From the NCBI RefSeq assembly GCF_030373445.1, contig NZ_JAUCYU010000003.1, positions 1 to 64,000 on the forward strand: a DNA stretch of 64,000 nt, read 5' to 3'. The translations under genes and the position numbers were made by a program. This document shows, piece after piece, positions 1 to 8,408 of the stretch. Position 1 is the first letter of the stretch. Each line of letters begins with the position of its first letter. Source of the stretch: Roseovarius sp. Lineage in GTDB: Bacteria; Pseudomonadota; Alphaproteobacteria; Rhodobacterales; Rhodobacteraceae. The notes under the pieces are model-generated. The model worked only from the letters and a program-made list of their open reading frames with translations. It was not told the origin of the DNA and did not search any database.

Positions 1-471
1 CCCGGTCGGCGCGATCCTCTTCGACCACCCCGACCCGTCGATCTTCACCGTGCTCACCGCCCCCTCAGGCGTGCCCGGCACTGCGAATATCGACTTCGTC
101 CTGTTCCGGGAACGCTGGATGGTGGCCGAGGATACCTTCCGCCCGCCCTGGTACCACAAGAACATCATGTCCGAGCTGATGGGCAACATCTACGGCCAGT
201 ACGACGCCAAGCCACAGGGCTTCGTCCCTGGCGGCATGTCGCTGCACAACATGATGCTGCCCCACGGCCCGACCGCGACGCGTTCGAGAAGGCCTCGAAC
301 GCCAATCTCGGCCCCGACAAGCTCGACAACACCATGTCCTTCATGTTCGAAACCCGCTTCCCGCAGCACCTCACCAGCTTCGCCGCCAACGAGGCCCCGC
401 TGCAGGACGACTACATCGATTGCTGGGACAGCCTCGAGAAGAAATTCGACGGCACACCGGGCCGCAAATGA
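1..471 (+). pseudogene. hmgA: Homogentisate 1,2-dioxygenase, C-terminal part, frameshifted
   Basis: The gene enters from the left edge. The frame starting at base 2 reads [20 protein letters not shown], then the iron-site stretch with YHKN and MSELMG, then [11 protein letters not shown]. These fit the cupin core of homogentisate dioxygenase, which opens the ring of homogentisate to maleylacetoacetate in tyrosine/phenylalanine breakdown. Right after PHGP, near base 271, the frame breaks. Restoring one G (reading [13 protein letters not shown]) gives a normal C-terminus through [12 protein letters not shown] to GRK and a TGA at 469-471. The lesion lies just past a His that is an iron ligand in the family. 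It is either a real inactivating deletion or a sequencing error. The stop overlaps the maiA start as ATGA, so the operon structure is intact. Family identity is confident; loss of function is unproven. Confidence 0.85.
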
Positions 472-1097
472 GGCTCCACACATACTGGCGGTCTTCCACG
501 TCCTACCGCGTCCGGATCGCGCTCGACTTGAAGGGGATCGCCTACGAGGCGGTCCCCGTCGATCTCCTTGCCGGGCAACAAAACAGGGCCGACCACGCTG
601 CGCTGAACCCAACGCGCAGCGTGCCGGTATTGGAGCTCTCGGACGGCACGGTGCTAACCCAATCGATGGCGATTCTCGATTGGCTGGACGAAACACACCC
701 CAAGCCCCCGCTCCTGCCCACCGGTCCTGCCGCACGGGCCCGGGTGCGCGCAGCAGCGCTTGCCATCGCCACTGAGATCCACCCGATCAACAACCTTCGG
801 GTCTTAGATCAGTTGAAATCCATGGGCCACGGTCAGGCCGAGATCGTGGACTGGATGAACACCTGGATGAGCCGCGGCCTTGTGGCCTTCGCCGGTATGA
901 TCGCCAACGATACGCCTTTCTGCTTCGGTAAGACGCCCGGACTCGCTGATATCTGCCTCGTTCCGCAGCTCTACAATGCTCACCGCTGGGGCTGCGACCT
1001 GGACCCCTTCAGGCGGCTGAGAGAGATCGAAGCTCGCTGCCTCGCTCTGCCTGCCTTCGACGGTGCGCGCCCCGAGCAACAACACGATGCGACATGA
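468..1097 (+). CDS. maiA: Maleylacetoacetate isomerase (zeta-class GST)
   Basis: A 209-residue glutathione S-transferase of the zeta class that isomerises maleylacetoacetate to fumarylacetoacetate in the cytoplasm, using glutathione. The start is set at the ATG that overlaps the hmgA stop (ATGA), giving [19 protein letters not shown]. The SSTSYRVR stretch is the zeta-class active-site motif (SSCS-type, with Thr in place of Cys here). The thioredoxin-like domain covers about residues 1-80, with the [11 protein letters not shown] and [10 protein letters not shown] glutathione-site segments. The helical domain follows. A longer frame upstream reads back into hmgA and is not needed. It is followed 15 bp later by fahA, completing the homogentisate operon order hmgA-maiA-fahA. 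Confidence 0.92.
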   Translation: MRLHTYWRSSTSYRVRIALDLKGIAYEAVPVDLLAGQQNRADHAALNPTRSVPVLELSDGTVLTQSMAILDWLDETHPKPPLLPTGPAARARVRAAALAIATEIHPINNLRVLDQLKSMGHGQAEIVDWMNTWMSRGLVAFAGMIANDTPFCFGKTPGLADICLVPQLYNAHRWGCDLDPFRRLREIEARCLALPAFDGARPEQQHDAT

Positions 1098-1112
1098 AGA
1101 AAGAGATATGCC

Positions 1113-2351
1113 ATGACTGACCTCGTCCGATCCTGGATCGACAGCGCCAACTCGCCCGATACTGATTTCCCGCTCAACAACCTGCCCTGCGGCGTTTTCT
1201 CCGCTGGGGAAACGGCGCCTCGTTGCGGAACGGCGATCGGTGATTTTATTCTCGACCTCCATGCGCTCGAGGAAAGCGGGCGGCTGGAGTTCGGTGGGGC
1301 ACTCAAAACCGGCCGTTGGAACGCCTTCATGTCACTTGGCGCACAGGATTGGGCCCGCCTACGCAGCACGTTGACGCAATTCCTGGGAGAGGATTCGGAC
1401 TTGAAGGCCGCGATCGTTCCTCATCTTGTACCGATGGACGCAGCCGCGCTTCACATGCCATTTGACGTCGCAGAGTACACCGATTTCTATTCAAGCCGCC
1501 ATCACGCCTCCAACGTCGGCACCATGTTTCGCGGCCCCGAAAACGCGTTACCGCCTAACTGGCTGCACATCCCTATCGGCTACAATGGACGCGCCTCGTC
1601 TGTGGTCGTTTCTGGCACGCCGGTCATCCGGCCGCATGGCCAATTAAAGGGGCCGAACGAGACCAATCCACGCTTCGGCCCCTCGCAGCGCTTCGACATA
1701 GAGCTTGAAATGGGTGCAATCGTCGGGCAGCCATCGTCGGGGCCGATCAGCGTTACTGAGGCTTTCGAGAACATATTCGGCTACGTGCTTCTCAATGACT
1801 GGTCGGCGCGCGACATTCAGGCTTGGGAATATCAACCGCTCGGGCCGTTTCAAGCCAAAGCCACGGCCACTTCGGTCAGCCCGTGGATCGTGACCGCCGC
1901 CGCGCTGGAGGCGTTTCGCACCCCCACCCCTCAGCGCGAGGTAGAGCTCCTGCCTTATCTCGCCGAAGCCAGACCGATGCTTTACGACATCGACCTTGAA
2001 GTTGGCCTTGCGCCCGAGGGGCGAGCTGAGACGGTAATCGCGCACACGAACTACAAAGAGATGTACTATTCGGCCGCCCAGCAGCTGGCGCATCATACGA
2101 GTTCAGGGTGCCCGATGCGAGTGGGTGACCTGATCGGGTCGGGCACAATTTCCGGTCCCGATAAGACCAGTCGCGGCTCTCTTCTAGAGATATCCTGGGG
2201 CGGGAAAGAGCCCATCGCCATCGACGGCGGCACGCGTAGTTTTATCGAGGATGGCGACACGCTGACCCTGCGCGGACATGCGCGAGGTAATGGTTACAAA
2301 GTGGGTTTCGGGGAATGTACAGGCCAGATCCTACCGGCACCTACAACTTGA
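1113..2351 (+). CDS. fahA: Fumarylacetoacetase
   Basis: A 412-residue fumarylacetoacetate hydrolase that cleaves fumarylacetoacetate to fumarate and acetoacetate, the last step of homogentisate catabolism. It has the N-terminal SH3-like FAA_hydrolase_N domain (about 1-115) and the catalytic domain. Metal-site stretches visible include EYTDFYSSRHHASNVG, the FDIELEMG segment and LNDWSARDIQAWEYQPLGPF. The C-terminal GSGTISGP and FGECTGQILPA segments are also typical. The length matches the eukaryote-like form of the enzyme. An AAGAAAGAGAT purine stretch precedes the ATG. It is the last gene of the homogentisate operon; what follows is a gene-poor region with IS debris. Confidence 0.95.
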   Translation: MTDLVRSWIDSANSPDTDFPLNNLPCGVFSAGETAPRCGTAIGDFILDLHALEESGRLEFGGALKTGRWNAFMSLGAQDWARLRSTLTQFLGEDSDLKAAIVPHLVPMDAAALHMPFDVAEYTDFYSSRHHASNVGTMFRGPENALPPNWLHIPIGYNGRASSVVVSGTPVIRPHGQLKGPNETNPRFGPSQRFDIELEMGAIVGQPSSGPISVTEAFENIFGYVLLNDWSARDIQAWEYQPLGPFQAKATATSVSPWIVTAAALEAFRTPTPQREVELLPYLAEARPMLYDIDLEVGLAPEGRAETVIAHTNYKEMYYSAAQQLAHHTSSGCPMRVGDLIGSGTISGPDKTSRGSLLEISWGGKEPIAIDGGTRSFIEDGDTLTLRGHARGNGYKVGFGECTGQILPAPTT

Positions 2352-2547
2352 GGGGGGGAGCTCATTTCATTTGAATGGATGGCGATCGTTCGGGTATCTA
2401 CTGGTCAAGAGGATTGAGAGCCACAATCTGCCAGTCAACTCCGGCTGAACGAATTTCCCCCACGATCTTAGCCCGTATGGCGGGCCGATGAGATCAGACA
2501 ACCCTGAACAGAGCTAACTGATAAATGCGGACTCCAAGGGGAGCAGG
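2352..2547. other. Gene-poor stretch between fahA and IS remnant
   Basis: No credible coding frame is seen. The segment lies between the fahA stop and the end of a decayed transposase orfA. Part of it may be eroded IS sequence beyond orfA, but no recognisable orfB motif was found on either strand. No clear terminator follows fahA. Confidence 0.5.
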
Positions 2548-2880
2548 TCACCTGTTGTCCAGTATCAGCTCCGCGACCACTTCCTTCAGCGCGGTTGCAT
2601 CAGAGCGCAAGTCCTTGTCCTCGGGGGTGGTAGCCTGACGCACCGCGCCACCCGCCAGCCGGTTCTTCCCAGCCTCAAGAAAGTCCTTCGATCAGCTGAA
2701 TAACAGGCTCGCAGCTATCCCTTCACGACGGCAAAGAGGTGCTATGCATTATTCGCCTCGCCTCCCGGCAAGCACAATGCGGATCTTCCCTTCCGCCGAG
2801 CAGCGTTTGCGCGTCTTACGCTTGATGCCTCTGACAAGCTCGTCAGCAGCATCCTTTGATGTTCTGGATCTCTTGTTCAT
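2548..2880 (-). pseudogene. Decayed IS3-family transposase OrfA
   Basis: The minus strand from 2880 reads MNKRSRTSKDAADELVRGIK, then RKTRKRCSAEGKIRIVLAGR, CRREGIAASL, FLEAGKNRLAGG and EDKDLRSDATALKEVVAEL. This is the familiar OrfA of IS3-type elements, with its helix-turn-helix and leucine-rich tail. The frame is continuous over 111 codons but carries two in-frame stops, TAA after RRGE and TGA in place of the usual YSWS tryptophan. It ends at a TGA where the LLKK tail normally begins. No orfB was found, so this is a dead fragment. The GTGCTAACGTTAG sequence at about 2951-2963 upstream may be part of the old terminal inverted repeat. Confidence 0.8.
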
Positions 2881-3274
2881 CTTCACTCCATTATGGCTTC
2901 AATGAAATAGAAATCCTCCGCTACCAAAAACACCTGAAGCTGTCCGGTGGGTGCTAACGTTAGAAAGTAAACTCCATCAGCCCACCTATCTTGACGAAAA
3001 CCATCCCGCACCCGGGCTCGACCAACGGGCCCGGGTGCGGGAAAATCGGCGCGCGGCTTAAAGCTTCATCCCTGCTCGATCCCCCCCTTCCGGAACTGCG
3101 TTGCCATGCCTGCCGACTGGCGGGTTCCCCACGTGCGGGGACGACAGACGGCATGACAAGCATCGCTGCAACAGCAGGTTTCATTTTTTAAGACTCTCCT
3201 CCATTCAACAAACTCTGGACGACAGGCAGCAGTCGACCGCGCCGCCCTGTTATCCCGGGTTCGCCCGACTGGTC
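2881..3274. other. Intergenic region with a strong hairpin, no gene
   Basis: Short open frames on both strands show no family resemblance and are probably GC-driven. The only clear structure is the 13-bp hairpin at 3005-3041, listed separately. Confidence 0.5.
3005..3041 (-). terminator. GC-rich hairpin, likely terminator of the VWA operon
   Basis: CCCGCACCCGGGC (3005-3017) and GCCCGGGTGCGGG (3029-3041) form a perfect 13-bp stem with an 11-nt loop. On the minus strand the stem is followed by ATGGTTTTC, and on the plus strand by AAAATC. It lies about 230 bases past the end of the leftward VWA gene, the nearest upstream transcription unit. The short T-run is not ideal, so termination is inferred from the stem and position. 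Confidence 0.5.
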
Positions 3275-5287
3275 TCATTCAACTTTGATCACCTTGCGCG
3301 ACAGAACCGCCTGGTTCGCTACATCCAGGAAGCGCAGCTCGTACATGCCTGGCTCCTCCGGCAGGGTGAGCTTCACCGGCGGCTCGCCCGAGATCTTGAT
3401 TGCCTCCAGCCAGGTGAAGATCTCTTGGTTGCCGCGCGCTAGGGTAATCCGCTGATCCCCGCTTTCGGTCTCCACCTCCCAGCCAACGTCGATTTCGGCA
3501 CCGGGCGCACCGGTTTCCGGGGCGCTCAGGCTGGCACCGCTTTCCAGCGGCGCGTCAGCGGCCAGGATCTCGATCTTGTGACGGGCCATCGTGCGTTTGC
3601 CCTCCTCAAGCACATAGCGCAGTTCATAAAGCCCGGGCTTTTCGGGCGCCTGCATCGTTTGTCGACTCCTGTCCTTCACGCGGAAGTACTCGCCGTGGCT
3701 GCCCTCTTCGGCCCCTACCGGCACGATGGTGATGTAGTCCCTGCCATGCACGGATCCGGTCCATTCAATTGTAGCTTCCGTGCCGGCCCTGATTTCATCC
3801 GGCCCGCTCAGCGTCACCTCGGGCTCAGTGATCTCGATGGCCTGGCTCGCCATCGTCCGCTCACCTTCCTCGAGCACGTAGCGCAGCTCATAAAGCCCCG
3901 GCTCCGCCGGCGCCCGCAGCTTGTTGCGGCTCCTGTCCTTCACGCGGAAATAGTTGATGTGGCTGCCGTCCTCGGCACCCATTGCGACGATCGTAATGTA
4001 ATCCCGGCCGTGCACCGTCCCGGTCCATTCCACCGGGAACAGCTCACCGGCCAGCGCCGTCTCCGGGCCGCTCAGCGTCACCTCCGGCTCGGTGATCTCG
4101 ATGGCCTGGCTCGCCATCGTCCGCTCACCTTCCTCGAGCACGTAGCGCAGCTCATAAAGCCCCGGCTCCGCCGGCGCCCGCAGCTTGTTGCGGCTCCTGT
4201 CCTTCACGCGGAAATAGTTGATGTGGCTGCCGTCCTCGGCACCCATTGCGACGATCGTAATGTAATCCCGGCCGTGCACCGTCCCGGTCCATTCCACCGG
4301 GAACAGCTCACCGGCCAGCGCCGTCTCCGGACCGCTCAGCGTCACCGCGGGTTCGGTGATCTCGATGGCTGCGGTGCCGAGCACCTTATCGCCCTCGTCC
4401 GTCATGTAGCGCAGTTCGTACATGCCGGTATCCGCAGGGGCCCGGAGGTCACCCCCGGACCTGTCCTTCACGCGGATGTAGTTGCCGTACTCCCCCGCCT
4501 CGGCACCGGCGGGCACGATGGTAACGTAATCCCTGTTGTCCAGGGCCTTGTCCCAACCCACCCGCACGAGCGACCCTGCGGGCGCCGTCTCCGGGCCGTT
4601 GACGATCACTTCGGGGCGTTCCGGCTCCGGTTCCGGCTCGGGCTCCGGTTCGGAAACCGCACTGGCCACGGCGCTGAACGCCTGCCCCAATTCCTCGGCA
4701 TTGCCGGCCGCAACGTACTGCCCGCCGGTCTTCTCCGCCAGGCAGGACAGCGCACCCGCATCCGCATCGCCAAGACCGAACCCAACCACATGCGCCGTGA
4801 ACCCGACGCCCCCCTTCTCAAGCGTTTCCGCCAGCGCGCACGGGTCGCGGTCGCAGCTTTCGAGCCCGTCGGAGATAAGCACCACGGTGGCAGGCGTATC
4901 GGTATAGGACAGCTCTGTCGCGGCCTGTTCCACCGCACTGGTCAGCGGCGTTTTCCCCGTTGGGGTGACCCCGCCGATCCGGTCGAGAATATCGGCGCGG
5001 GTGCCGTCACCCGGGGCGACGATGGTTTCGATATCCGTGCAATCCCCGCGCCGCCGGTGGCCATAGGCCATCAGCCCGACCCTGCGGCTCTCGGTCCAGT
5101 CTCCCAGCAGGTTGTCCATCACGCCCTGGGCGATCTCGATCTTGGCGGTGCCCTCGATCTGGCCCCACATCGAGTTCGACCCGTCGAAAACGATCATGAC
5201 GTTCTCATCCTCCGCGATGGCAGGGGTGGCGCACGCCATCCCCCCGGCAAGCGCGAAGGCAGCTCTGCGCAAGGCAATCTGTTTCAT
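3275..5287 (-). CDS. Secreted von Willebrand factor A protein with Ig-like tandem repeats
   Basis: A 670-residue exported protein. The start is the ATG at 5287, preceded by GGGAGAAACAGGAC, giving the signal peptide MKQIALRRAAFALAGGMACA ending in AIA-ED at about residue 25. A frame further upstream has no such support. The VWA domain spans about 28-245, with the metal-binding MIDAS motif DGSNS at 35-39 and the SDG segment. An acidic Pro-Glu linker (EPEPEPEPEPE) separates it from a stalk of four roughly 88-residue repeats (core GRDYITIV, FRVKDRS, GLYELRYVLEEG) and a divergent fifth. The two central repeats are almost identical at DNA level. It probably binds a ligand or cell-surface partner in the periplasm or outside. 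It is the last gene of a four-gene leftward cluster. The exact role is unknown. Confidence 0.88.
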   Translation of the reverse strand: MKQIALRRAAFALAGGMACATPAIAEDENVMIVFDGSNSMWGQIEGTAKIEIAQGVMDNLLGDWTESRRVGLMAYGHRRRGDCTDIETIVAPGDGTRADILDRIGGVTPTGKTPLTSAVEQAATELSYTDTPATVVLISDGLESCDRDPCALAETLEKGGVGFTAHVVGFGLGDADAGALSCLAEKTGGQYVAAGNAEELGQAFSAVASAVSEPEPEPEPEPERPEVIVNGPETAPAGSLVRVGWDKALDNRDYVTIVPAGAEAGEYGNYIRVKDRSGGDLRAPADTGMYELRYMTDEGDKVLGTAAIEITEPAVTLSGPETALAGELFPVEWTGTVHGRDYITIVAMGAEDGSHINYFRVKDRSRNKLRAPAEPGLYELRYVLEEGERTMASQAIEITEPEVTLSGPETALAGELFPVEWTGTVHGRDYITIVAMGAEDGSHINYFRVKDRSRNKLRAPAEPGLYELRYVLEEGERTMASQAIEITEPEVTLSGPDEIRAGTEATIEWTGSVHGRDYITIVPVGAEEGSHGEYFRVKDRSRQTMQAPEKPGLYELRYVLEEGKRTMARHKIEILAADAPLESGASLSAPETGAPGAEIDVGWEVETESGDQRITLARGNQEIFTWLEAIKISGEPPVKLTLPEEPGMYELRFLDVANQAVLSRKVIKVE
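3829..4358 (-). repeat. Near-identical 264-bp tandem duplication inside the VWA gene
   Basis: Bases from about 3831 to 4094 are repeated at 4095 to 4358, in register (264 bp = 88 codons), with only a few mismatches near the ends (for example GGGCCG versus GGACCG). The flanking repeats of the same protein family are clearly more diverged at DNA level, so this copy pair is recent or kept alike by recombination. Confidence 0.85.
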
Positions 5288-5345
5288 GTCCTGTTTCTCC
5301 CTGGTCTTGTTCTGGCACTGTCCGGCCGTGGCATATCCGTGACGG

Positions 5346-6353
5346 TCATGCCGGATGATCGCCATGCAGGCGGTCGATGATGCGGCGCACGGTGGTGATG
5401 TCCTCGAAGACACCGTGCAATTCCTCCTCGATGTCATCGGCCGGCGTGGTGAGGGCCCCCATCTGCAGGAAGTCGTCTTCCCTTTTGAGCGCCATGAAGA
5501 AGGACTCCTCGTGAAACCCCGCTTCCAGCCCCTCCGGCCCGTGCCGGCCGCTCTCGGCGTCCGCGATCTTTACGAAACTGTCGAGGAACCCCGGCGCCAG
5601 AATGTTGCGCGCGACGGAGGGGTTCGAGGAATAGACCTCGAAATACCGTTCAAACACCTCGTGCCCCGTGTCTACCTTCGGCAGGTCGCGCCCGGTGCCG
5701 CCCCCGAACATCTCGGCCAGCTTGTTGCCCGGCCCCTGAAAATCGCGCGCAATCAGGATGCGGTGCGAAATCGGCTCCGGCACGCGAACGCGCATCAGCA
5801 AGCCCTTGAAATGCGTCTTCGGGGAATTGTCGCCGTGCCGACGCGAATTCGAAGACAACTCCGCATGGACAAGTTCGAACGGCGTATCGCGATAGGTTCC
5901 CTCCAGCCGATCCCGGATCCTGGTTTCGCTGTACGGGCGGATCACGCCGAGCTTCTGCATCCGCTCGAGTTCGAACCCTCTCAGCGCCTCGTGGTCGTAT
6001 GTCATGTCGCCAAGGAAGTCGCAGATGACGGGCATCACAGTTTGTGCCGCAGAGCCACGCCATTTCGCGGCCTGCCGCTTCCACAGGAGGAACGCGGCAA
6101 CACCGCCAAACGCGACCGGAATGAAAAACCCGACAAGCAGGCCCCCGATCCCGTCCGCCCCTTCCCCGAACACCCTGAACACAAGGCCGAAGACCGCCCC
6201 GACCGCCAGCGCGATGATCGCGTGTCGCTTTGCCACTGCCAGGATCGCTTTTCTCTTATCCTCGAGTTCAGCCAGGCGCGGCACAATTCGGGCAGAGAAT
6301 ACCTTGGAAAAGCCTGTCTCAATCTCGACGTGCTCGGTGAATGTGGTCGTCAT
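5346..6353 (-). CDS. DUF3137 membrane-anchored protein
   Basis: A 335-residue protein matching the DUF3137 family pattern. It has a short cytoplasmic N-terminus, two adjacent hydrophobic segments (about 46-64, IIALAVGAVFGLVFRVF, and about 72-92, LLVGFFIPVAFGGVAAFLLW), then a soluble domain. That domain has the family stretches PYSETRIRDRLEGTY, FKGLLMRVRVPEPI, GHEVFERYFEVYSSNP and the ALKREDDFLQMG core. Function in the family is unknown. It sits 58 bp upstream of the VWA gene and downstream of the SH3-domain gene on the same strand, so it is probably co-transcribed. Related DUF3137 proteins are often seen next to LemA or secreted proteins, but no LemA is present here. Confidence 0.8.
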   Translation of the reverse strand: MTTTFTEHVEIETGFSKVFSARIVPRLAELEDKRKAILAVAKRHAIIALAVGAVFGLVFRVFGEGADGIGGLLVGFFIPVAFGGVAAFLLWKRQAAKWRGSAAQTVMPVICDFLGDMTYDHEALRGFELERMQKLGVIRPYSETRIRDRLEGTYRDTPFELVHAELSSNSRRHGDNSPKTHFKGLLMRVRVPEPISHRILIARDFQGPGNKLAEMFGGGTGRDLPKVDTGHEVFERYFEVYSSNPSVARNILAPGFLDSFVKIADAESGRHGPEGLEAGFHEESFFMALKREDDFLQMGALTTPADDIEEELHGVFEDITTVRRIIDRLHGDHPA

Positions 6354-6424
6354 GATGCCTCTGTTCTTTGGGCTTTAATGCGCTCTTCTGGAATTCCGGA
6401 CAGGGTGAATGAGAAGATCACGGG

Positions 6425-7174
6425 TCACGGAAATTCCCAGCCGTCATGTTCGATCCGGAAAATGCGAACCGGGGCGCCTGGCCTTGCGGTATCGGCGCGC
6501 AGCCGGAAGACGGCACGCTGCGACTTGCCCCAGTTGGTGAAATCCACTTCGATGGTGATCATTCCCCGAAGCATGGGCTGATCGGAGTCAGGCGCGATGC
6601 GCGTCACTTCTCCCTGGAAATCCTGTGCGTCGTAAAGCAGGTCCGCGCCACGCCCCGACAACTGAGGCGCAATCGACGCGAAGAAATAGGCTTGGCGATT
6701 TTCCGGGGAAAAAGGGTTGGCCGCGACTGTGCTGGCGGTTTCGAAGCTGCTGTAAAGATCACGCACAAGCGCCTGTGCCTCGGCCACCGACGGCTCCATC
6801 TCCGCATGCACGCCCGACATATCCTCCTGCAGGTACTGCGCGGAAACCCACCCCTTTGTCCGGCGGTCCGGGCTTGCCATCAGGCACCATCTGGGCGGCA
6901 GGTTCGCGCGTTGGGCCTCCGTCATTTGGTGATATTTCTGCCGAGTCAGGAACGGAACGCAGGTGGTCATCCGCAATCCCGTGGCATCATGCGCGAAGGT
7001 GCCGATGACCAGATGCTCCGTCCCCGGCCCCGTGCGCACATTCAGCGTGTCATTCGGTGCAACGCCCGTGACCTGCCATGCGTCCGGCCCATGCCCGTCC
7101 ATCTGCGACAAGGCGGCCGCCGGAGGCAGAAACAAGGAAAGCATGATGATCAAACGCTTGGTCAATGTCAGCAA
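6425..7174 (-). CDS. Secreted protein with bacterial SH3 domain
   Basis: A roughly 249-residue exported protein. The best start is a TTG at 7174, five bases after GGAGG, which gives a clean signal peptide (LTLTKRLIIMLSLFLPPAAA-LSQ). A GTG at 7210 and an ATG at 7144 are alternatives. The mature N-terminus carries a bacterial SH3 fold (about 35-110: NDTLNVRTGPGTEHLVIGTF, then LPPRWCLMA and GWVSAQYLQED), a module that often binds peptidoglycan. A C-terminal domain of about 120 residues follows, containing FSPENRQAYFFASIAPQLSG and ending IFRIEHDGWEFP; I do not recognise it. It begins within about 45 bp of the upstream membrane-protein stop, so it belongs to the same leftward unit. Confidence 0.75.
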   Translation of the reverse strand: MLTLTKRLIIMLSLFLPPAAALSQMDGHGPDAWQVTGVAPNDTLNVRTGPGTEHLVIGTFAHDATGLRMTTCVPFLTRQKYHQMTEAQRANLPPRWCLMASPDRRTKGWVSAQYLQEDMSGVHAEMEPSVAEAQALVRDLYSSFETASTVAANPFSPENRQAYFFASIAPQLSGRGADLLYDAQDFQGEVTRIAPDSDQPMLRGMITIEVDFTNWGKSQRAVFRLRADTARPGAPVRIFRIEHDGWEFP

Positions 7175-7216
7175 GACATCCTCCGTCACTCGTAGAATGT
7201 GAATAGTCACACCGCG

Positions 7217-8206
7217 TCACGCCGGCTTGGCACCGCCGTCCTGGGCCGCCTCCCCGCCCACGGCCCCAACGGCCCGTTCTTTCAACTCGCGGAATTTCCC
7301 CGACATCTGCTCCAGCTTGGCCTCCCATTCCGGGTTGGGCGTCTGGCCTTCGATGGTGCGGAAATAGACCTGCATCATGCAGGCGATGGCGAAGGGCTCC
7401 AGCAGCGCCGCCTTGACGCTCCACGCAAACAACAGCGCGAAGACAACACCCCCGGCCGCCCACGCGCCAGGCATCATGTAGACGACAAGCGCCGCAGGGG
7501 CGAGCATGACCAGAAACACCAACAAGCCCAGCCCGTACACGATAAGCGCCAGCCACGCCGCGTTCTTCAGCATGACCTTGTAGTTCTGCCCGTAAAGCAC
7601 CAGCGCCTGCTTAGCGGACATCCAGGAATTCTCCGAATTGGTGCGGATTGCGTAGGCAAGGATCACCTCGTCCACGAAGCCGACCGCGACGCGCATGAAA
7701 GCCGAAAAGATGTTTGAGATCTGCTGCACCCCGGGTATCGGCAAAATGGTCAGGATCCCCTTCACCAACCCGGATATCGCCTTGATGACCCCCTTGATCA
7801 GCTGATCGATTGCGAACAGCAGGCTCGCCTGCGGAAAGCGTTCCTTTACCACGGCGGTCGCATGCGCGACCTGCCCGCGCCCCTCCGGCATAGGCTTGCC
7901 GTCGATCAGTTCGATCAGAACCGCGATATGGCCAGCCTTGACGATGTAGAGGATGTACTCCCGCACCCAGTACATGATCGCCCCGAATATCCCGAGGCCC
8001 GCAAACCCACCCCACATGGTGGCGCTTGCGCGAAAGTCCTCATCCCCGAAACCGCCGATTCCGTACCCGATCCCGGCCCCGGCCCCGGTGACCAGAATGT
8101 AGCCAAGCGTGATCCCGAAATAGACGGCCATGCGCAGAAGAATGAAGGGCATCGTGCGCGCCATCATCCCCAATGCGCCGCCAAGGCTGAAATCCCACAT
8201 ATCCAT
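7217..8206 (-). CDS. Polytopic inner-membrane protein of unknown function
   Basis: A roughly 329-residue membrane protein. ATG at 8206 (MDMWDFSLGG) is preferred, or the ATG two codons later, which has AGGGGAAG at better spacing; a TTG at 8251 lacks a ribosome site. Hydrophobic segments include FILLRMAVYFGITLGYILV, the glycine-rich MWGGFAGLGIFGAIMYWV and the pair ALIVYGLGLLVFLVMLAPAA and WAAGGVVFALLFAWSVKAAL. A conserved-looking central part (VLIELIDGKPMPEGRGQV, RFPQASLLFAIDQLI) lies between them. I cannot name the family. It is the first gene of the cluster that encodes the SH3, DUF3137 and VWA proteins, suggesting a joint envelope function. The divergent neighbour at 8409 shares the upstream region. 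Confidence 0.75.
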   Translation of the reverse strand: MDMWDFSLGGALGMMARTMPFILLRMAVYFGITLGYILVTGAGAGIGYGIGGFGDEDFRASATMWGGFAGLGIFGAIMYWVREYILYIVKAGHIAVLIELIDGKPMPEGRGQVAHATAVVKERFPQASLLFAIDQLIKGVIKAISGLVKGILTILPIPGVQQISNIFSAFMRVAVGFVDEVILAYAIRTNSENSWMSAKQALVLYGQNYKVMLKNAAWLALIVYGLGLLVFLVMLAPAALVVYMMPGAWAAGGVVFALLFAWSVKAALLEPFAIACMMQVYFRTIEGQTPNPEWEAKLEQMSGKFRELKERAVGAVGGEAAQDGGAKPA

Positions 8207-8408
8207 CTTCCCCTTGTTCAGGCTCCCGCCGGTTTCGGGCCAAGACGTCAACCCGCCGCCTGATTCTGAATTTGGGTGGAAGGGTCGGCCAACTTTCCCC
8301 GTCGCGCCCCGTTCGTTCAGAGGGGGAAGCCTAATTATTTGTAAGATAAGGGTTTGCGCAACGGTCTGAGGGCTGGTGAAGTAAGGCGCAAAACAAGGGG
8401 AGTAAGAT

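Noticed and set aside
2960-3442. Small open frames on both strands around the 3005-3041 hairpin
   Set aside because: They read through a GC-rich palindrome and show no ribosome site or family features.
3829-4358. CRISPR-like or satellite repeat
   Set aside because: The repeats are 264-bp in-frame coding units without spacers.
3578-5380. A 600-codon open frame on the plus strand opposite the VWA gene
   Set aside because: It is the antisense shadow of a GC-rich, repeat-bearing gene; it has no family resemblance or ribosome site, while the minus-strand frame has a signal peptide and VWA motifs.
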